Shown: positions 6,373-8,285 of the stretch, one piece after another | How the letters are laid out: each line of letters begins with the position of its first letter | How positions within the stretch are numbered: the first letter of the stretch is position 1 | Assembly (NCBI GenBank): GCA_012959845.1 | Contig: DUCL01000139.1 | Location: 1 to 8,285, forward strand | From: Candidatus Poseidoniales archaeon | GTDB lineage: Archaea > Thermoplasmatota > Poseidoniia > Poseidoniales > Poseidoniaceae | DNA length: 8,285 bases | Direction: 5' to 3' | Translations under genes and position numbers: made by a program | The notes under the pieces: model-generated | What the model was told of the DNA's origin: nothing | Database searches by the model: none | The model's input: only the letters and a program-made list of their open reading frames with translations

Positions 6373-7151
6373 CCGATAACTTCATCCGCAAATTCCAATA
6401 TTTTACCAGCGATTTTTTTTGCACCACTAATTACATCTTTTGCAACTGTTTCAACTTGCCCGCTAATTGTTGAGAGGCCACCAATTTCGTCACCAATTAT
6501 TTTTCCGCTTTCAAGTTGTAAGACTCTAGTGGCGTATTTGGTTAGGCTACGATCGTGAGTGACGAATAATACTGTCATTCCTTCTTTCCGGCATATTTCA
6601 ATTAGAGTTTCCAGCACTTGAATCGATGTCTCAGAATCAAGGTTCCCTGTTAATTCATCCCCTAGCATCATTTTTGGACGGCTTGAAAGTGCTCTAGCGA
6701 TTGCTACTCTTTGTCTCTGCCCTCCGCTCATTTGAGAAGGAAACCTATCTTCAAGTCCTTTGAGGCCTACCCTTTCCAGTAATTCTAGTGCATACTTTTT
6801 ATCTCTCTTACCAGATAAATCTTGTACCAGCATGGTGTTTTCCAGAGCAGTTAAGTCACCTACTAGATTGAAAAATTGAAAGATATACCCAATGTTTTTC
6901 TTTCTGAAATCAGTCATTTTACCGACATTGCCTAAGTCAACATCATTGCCTATGAATGAATAGTTACCGGCGGTTGGAGTATCTAATGCTGCAATAATAT
7001 TCAACAATGTTGTTTTTCCAGAGCCCGATGGACCTAATAATGCAACTATTTCTCCAGACTTTATTGTTAAATCTACATTGTCGAGGGCTCGAACTTCAGT
7101 ATCTCCATCGCCATAAATCCTACTAATTCCTTTCAATTCTACTATTGACAT
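6369..7151 (-). CDS. ABC transporter ATP-binding protein, LolD/MacB-like
   Basis: This 260-residue protein is the cytoplasmic nucleotide-binding subunit partnering the overlapping permease. Motifs, numbered from ATG 7151, are Walker A GPSGSGKT (40-47), Q-loop Q92 in IFQFFNL, signature MSGGQRQRVAIARAL (141-155), Walker B ending D165-E166, and switch histidine H199 in FVTHD. After the catalytic Glu the usual DEPTGNLD reads DELTGNLD, a Pro-to-Leu change outside the catalytic pair. Residues after about 222 form an extra C-terminal tail ending in a probable amphipathic helix, making it some 30 residues longer than typical LolD-type subunits. ATG 7151 is chosen because GGTGA sits 4 nt upstream and the family N-terminus begins there; a further in-frame TTG at 7181 is unlikely. 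The 4-bp overlap with the permease indicates translational coupling. Confidence 0.95.
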   Translation of the reverse strand: MSIVELKGISRIYGDGDTEVRALDNVDLTIKSGEIVALLGPSGSGKTTLLNIIAALDTPTAGNYSFIGNDVDLGNVGKMTDFRKKNIGYIFQFFNLVGDLTALENTMLVQDLSGKRDKKYALELLERVGLKGLEDRFPSQMSGGQRQRVAIARALSSRPKMMLGDELTGNLDSETSIQVLETLIEICRKEGMTVLFVTHDRSLTKYATRVLQLESGKIIGDEIGGLSTISGQVETVAKDVISGAKKIAGKILEFADEVIG

Positions 7152-7155
7152 ACTT

Positions 7156-7160
7156 TCACC
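7156..7160 (-). promoter_or_regulatory. Shine-Dalgarno site of the ABC ATPase gene
   Basis: GGTGA on the minus strand, complementary to the archaeal 16S rRNA 3' end, lies 4 nt before ATG 7151. It decides the start in favour of this ATG. It also shows that this operon is translated from a leadered mRNA, unlike the neighbouring genes. Confidence 0.6.
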
Positions 7161-7164
7161 AGAA

Positions 7165-7177
7165 TGGGCCTTGCCCA
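7165..7177. promoter_or_regulatory. Palindrome TGGGC-CTT-GCCCA, possible operator or 5' UTR hairpin
   Basis: This is a perfect 5-bp inverted repeat with a 3-nt centre, 14-26 nt upstream of the ABC ATPase start codon. A second imperfect pairing, CTTGCC at 7170-7175 with GGCAAG at 7191-7196, overlaps it. Between the TATA-like box at 7202-7208 and the start codon it could be an operator, or a small hairpin beside the ribosome-binding site. Confidence 0.35.
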
Positions 7178-7201
7178 ACAATAATCGTACGGCAAGCCTT
7201 G

Positions 7202-7208
7202 TTAATAA
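7202..7208 (-). promoter_or_regulatory. TATA-like box for the ABC operon
   Basis: The minus strand reads TTATTAA here. With normal archaeal spacing the transcript would begin near 7179 and have a roughly 28-nt leader holding the palindrome and the GGTGA site. A second A/T-rich stretch at 7180-7186 is an alternative but would leave the Shine-Dalgarno site at the extreme 5' end. Confidence 0.4.
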
Positions 7209-7251
7209 GCATCACCTATGTTATTCAGTACAACGGTTTGTGTCAATGATG

Positions 7252-7258
7252 TTAATAG
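7252..7258 (+). promoter_or_regulatory. TATA-like box for the HTH regulator gene
   Basis: TTAATAG is centred about 25 nt upstream of ATG 7280, giving a predicted leaderless transcript. The GGTGGTGGT run just before the ATG could be read as a weak ribosome-binding site, but it touches the start codon and is not well spaced. Confidence 0.4.
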
Positions 7259-7279
7259 TATCAACTGCATGGTGGTGGT

Positions 7280-7924
7280 ATGAGAGAGGCACATATTTCT
7301 TGGAATGCGCAAAGCATTGCAACTTCAGAATATGCCTCTATTGCAAAAATAGCCTCCAAATTAGAAGTGGTTGCACATTTAGATGTTAGTGAGAAAGGGG
7401 TTCGCCAACTAATTATTCCAACATTCAAAGAAGGGAAGGGACCAGATGATTTGAATGAGATTCCATTTTTGACATTTGAGGATTCTTATTTAGAAAAAAG
7501 CGGAGCCGGTCACCTTGTTATTTGGAATTCTCATCCTCTTTCGGTAGCTGCGATAGATTTCCAAGATATTCACATCATCCCACCATATTCATTCGGAGGT
7601 GATGGAATGGAAATTACCGTTAGAGGGGTGCCGCAAGGGATTTCCAATTTCTTGAAAACTTGTAGATTGTTTTTACCACCAGATCATGTGAAGGTTGTTG
7701 AAATGGTTGATGATGGTGGGGCATTAGAGCAACTGCTAACCGAGAAACAGAGAGAATGTGTAATTGCAGCGTGTTCTGTAGGCTATTATCAAACACCGAG
7801 AAAGACTAGTTTGAGGCAATTATCTGAGAATTTGAAGATTCCTCGCTCAACACTACAAGAACACCTCAGCAGAGCAGAAGCAAATTTGATGAATTGGGCT
7901 GCGGAATCATTAAGAAAAATTTAA
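7280..7924 (+). CDS. Bat-type HTH_10 transcriptional regulator
   Basis: This 214-residue protein ends in the bacterio-opsin-activator-type helix-turn-helix domain (HTH_10). The C-terminal part opens with LTEKQRECVIAACSVGYY (153-170), continues with TSLRQLSENLKIPRSTLQEH (176-195), and closes with LSRAEANLMNW. In this family that pattern forms the DNA-binding unit, with PRSTLQEHLSRAEANL as recognition helix. The first 145 residues have no PAS or GAF motif I can recognise; MEITVRGVPQGISNFLKTCR (110-129) resembles the small alpha-beta segment common just before HTH_10. Signal and targets are unknown. It is divergent from the ABC operon across 128 bp, making that operon a reasonable target (inference). 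An in-frame TAG at 7256-7258 leaves ATG 7280 as the only ordinary start. Stop is TAA 7922-7924. Confidence 0.85.
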   Translation: MREAHISWNAQSIATSEYASIAKIASKLEVVAHLDVSEKGVRQLIIPTFKEGKGPDDLNEIPFLTFEDSYLEKSGAGHLVIWNSHPLSVAAIDFQDIHIIPPYSFGGDGMEITVRGVPQGISNFLKTCRLFLPPDHVKVVEMVDDGGALEQLLTEKQRECVIAACSVGYYQTPRKTSLRQLSENLKIPRSTLQEHLSRAEANLMNWAAESLRKI

Positions 7925-7997
7925 TCCCATGATTTATGAATTATTCGTGGTGAATACTCATGCGAAACCTTGACCCTATGATGCTCGTGGGAGTGGC

Positions 7998-8285
7998 ATG
8001 GATAGGGCTACACGCCTTGAGAAACTATTGCCCAATGGCAGAGGGGTATGGATTCCAATTGATCATGGAGCATCTGATTTCCCTGTAGATGGTTTGGTAG
8101 ATACTGAAGGAACAATAAAGGCATTAATCTCCGCTGGAGTTGATGTAATACTCGCCCAAAAAGGTGTTGTTAGTCATTATTCCCACCTATGCCAAGGCAC
8201 AAACACAAATATGGTAGTACATTTGTCAGTTTCAACAAGGCATGCTGGGCCCGATATTGCAAATAAAGTGCTTGTAGGGCATCCA
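7998..8285 (+). CDS. ADTH synthase / class I aldolase-family (DhnA-type), N-terminal part
   Basis: From ATG 7998 an open frame of 96 codons reaches the right edge, so the gene is incomplete. It matches the archaeal DhnA/FbaB-type aldolase family. RLEKLLPNGRGVWIPIDHG (6-24) carries the conserved aspartate of the DHG motif (D22). VDGLVDTEGTIKALISAGVD (30-49) and LAQKGVV (52-58) follow, then VVHLSVST (73-80) and KVLVG. In archaea these enzymes are either fructose-bisphosphate aldolases or 2-amino-3,7-dideoxy-D-threo-hept-6-ulosonate synthase, which starts the alternative route to dehydroquinate and aromatic amino acids. The DHG context and VDGL segment favour the latter, but the Schiff-base lysine region is off the edge. 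An in-frame TGA at 7971-7973 excludes longer starts; GGAG sits 4 nt before the ATG. It lies 73 bp after the HTH gene and may be cotranscribed. Confidence 0.85.
   Translation, partial: MDRATRLEKLLPNGRGVWIPIDHGASDFPVDGLVDTEGTIKALISAGVDVILAQKGVVSHYSHLCQGTNTNMVVHLSVSTRHAGPDIANKVLVGHP

Noticed and set aside
7179..7181. TTG as start of the ABC ATPase (ten residues longer)
   Set aside because: ATG 7151 has GGTGA 4 nt upstream and matches the usual N-terminus of the family; the TTG lacks both.
8029..8040. TGCC-CAAT-GGCA inverted repeat
   Set aside because: It lies within the coding sequence of the aldolase-family gene (Leu-Pro-Asn-Gly), and a 4-bp stem is expected by chance.

Overview
This window most likely comes from a euryarchaeon, plausibly a marine planktonic lineage such as Poseidoniales/Marine Group II (an inference from gene content; nothing here fixes the lineage). 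The archaeal signs are a PurP-type FAICAR synthetase, a Bat-type (HTH_10) regulator, an archaeal DhnA/ADTH-type class I aldolase, and A/T-rich TATA-like boxes about 26-30 nt upstream of several start codons with no Shine-Dalgarno site between them (leaderless-type promoters). No rRNA, tRNA, CRISPR array, transposon or attachment site was seen.

Layout. Positions 1-831 (minus) hold the N-terminal 277 residues of a tryptophan 2,3-dioxygenase that runs off the left edge. A 182-bp divergent intergenic region (832-1013) carries promoter-like elements for it and for purP (1014-2126, plus). purP converges, across a 31-bp gap with a small hairpin, on a minus-strand cluster of three genes read right to left. 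These are an ABC transporter ATPase (ATG at 7151), a two-FtsX-domain permease overlapping it by 4 bp (6372-3985), and, after a 48-bp gap, a 592-residue membrane-anchored protein (3936-2158). Upstream and divergent is a small HTH_10 regulator (7280-7924, plus), followed by the first 96 codons of an ADTH synthase/class I aldolase-family gene (7998 to the right edge).

The flanking genes are metabolic: tryptophan breakdown, step 9 of purine synthesis, and probably the archaeal entry into the aromatic pathway. The centre is a probable envelope module: a LolD/MacB-like ATPase and FtsX-like permease that may move lipids or lipoproteins or act as a mechanotransmission complex, plus a protein that is unusual in architecture. 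That protein has one N-terminal membrane helix, about 175 residues of Glu/Arg-rich helix, and two 79%-identical copies of a YfaP/DUF2135-like domain. Each copy has two His-x7-Cys motifs at matching positions, a possible metal site or disulfide pair. The divergent HTH_10 gene is a natural candidate regulator of the module. The 592-residue protein and its possible partnership with the ABC transporter are the most novel part of the window.
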